From: Pseudomonas sp. QTF5
GTDB taxonomy: Bacteria; Pseudomonadota; Gammaproteobacteria; Pseudomonadales; Pseudomonadaceae
DNA length: 51,458 nt
Assembly (NCBI RefSeq): GCF_000512695.2
Contig: NZ_AZRW02000012.1
Span: forward strand, 110,218 to 161,675
Reading direction: 5' to 3'
The position numbers and the translations under genes were made by a program. The notes below the pieces were generated by a model, which did not search any database, was not told the origin of the DNA, and was given only the letters and a program-made list of their open reading frames with translations. Numbering within the stretch: the stretch's first letter is position 1; every line of letters begins with the position of its first letter. This document shows positions 51,336-51,458 of this stretch, one piece after another.

Positions 51336-51458
51336 GGGCAGGCCGATGTGGGAGGTGCGGGCATTGTAAGAGCAGGCGCTGCCAGCGGATACCGTCTGTG
51401 GCGAGGGAGGCCCCGCACCGTCTTCGACGCCGCGCTGTCGCGCAGCAAACTGGTTCAT

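Overview
The window is a stretch of chromosome from a fluorescent-type Pseudomonas (P. fluorescens group). This rests on the lexA2-imuA-imuB-dnaE2 mutagenesis cassette, the GGGAGCGGGCTTGCTCGCGA-type REP repeats, high-GC codon use and the general gene complement. It splits into a prophage (about 1-26,232, left end outside the window), an accessory patch that runs to a tRNA-Ser (26,233-29,115), and ordinary chromosome (29,116-51,458) carrying one AT-rich foreign-looking operon.

The prophage encodes a lambda-like head on a P2-like contractile tail. It opens with a zinc-ribbon protein and a Q-type antiterminator. A reverse-strand, AT-rich two-gene moron (membrane protein plus lipoprotein) follows, then a terminator that Q would have to read through. 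Next come the lysis genes (holin, SAR endolysin, a 31-residue membrane peptide, nested Rz/Rz1), small and large terminase, gpW, portal, S49 protease with an internal scaffold start, decoration protein, capsid, head-tail joining and tail completion. Baseplate V-W-J-I, fibre genes, sheath, tube, E/E' with a -1 frameshift site, tape measure, U, X and D finish the late operon. Most neighbours overlap by 4 bp (ATGA), and hairpins punctuate the capsid, sheath and tube boundaries. No repressor, integrase or replication gene is visible; these must lie to the left.

Between gpD and the 3' end of tRNA-Ser(TGA) sit a DUF4238 protein and a protein with a caspase/CHAT-like His-Cys dyad, both on the minus strand and probably co-transcribed. 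This is the best candidate here for an undescribed, possibly defensive, system. The DUF4238 gene has a run of nine G in its ribosome-binding region.

The chromosomal part holds a BAX-inhibitor-1 family membrane protein, a YceK-like lipoprotein, an Lrp/AsnC regulator divergent from an EamA exporter, an AT-rich pair of large proteins of unknown function (417 and 667 aa), an NADP-type aldehyde dehydrogenase, a DyP-type peroxidase, and a frameshifted DUF971 gene. It continues with the LexA2-controlled translesion cassette, a hybrid histidine kinase, DUF4142 and DUF465 proteins, a coupled fatty-acid-hydroxylase/SRPBCC fusion and SMP-30-like pair, and a LysR regulator. Inverted REP pairs fill several intergenic gaps.
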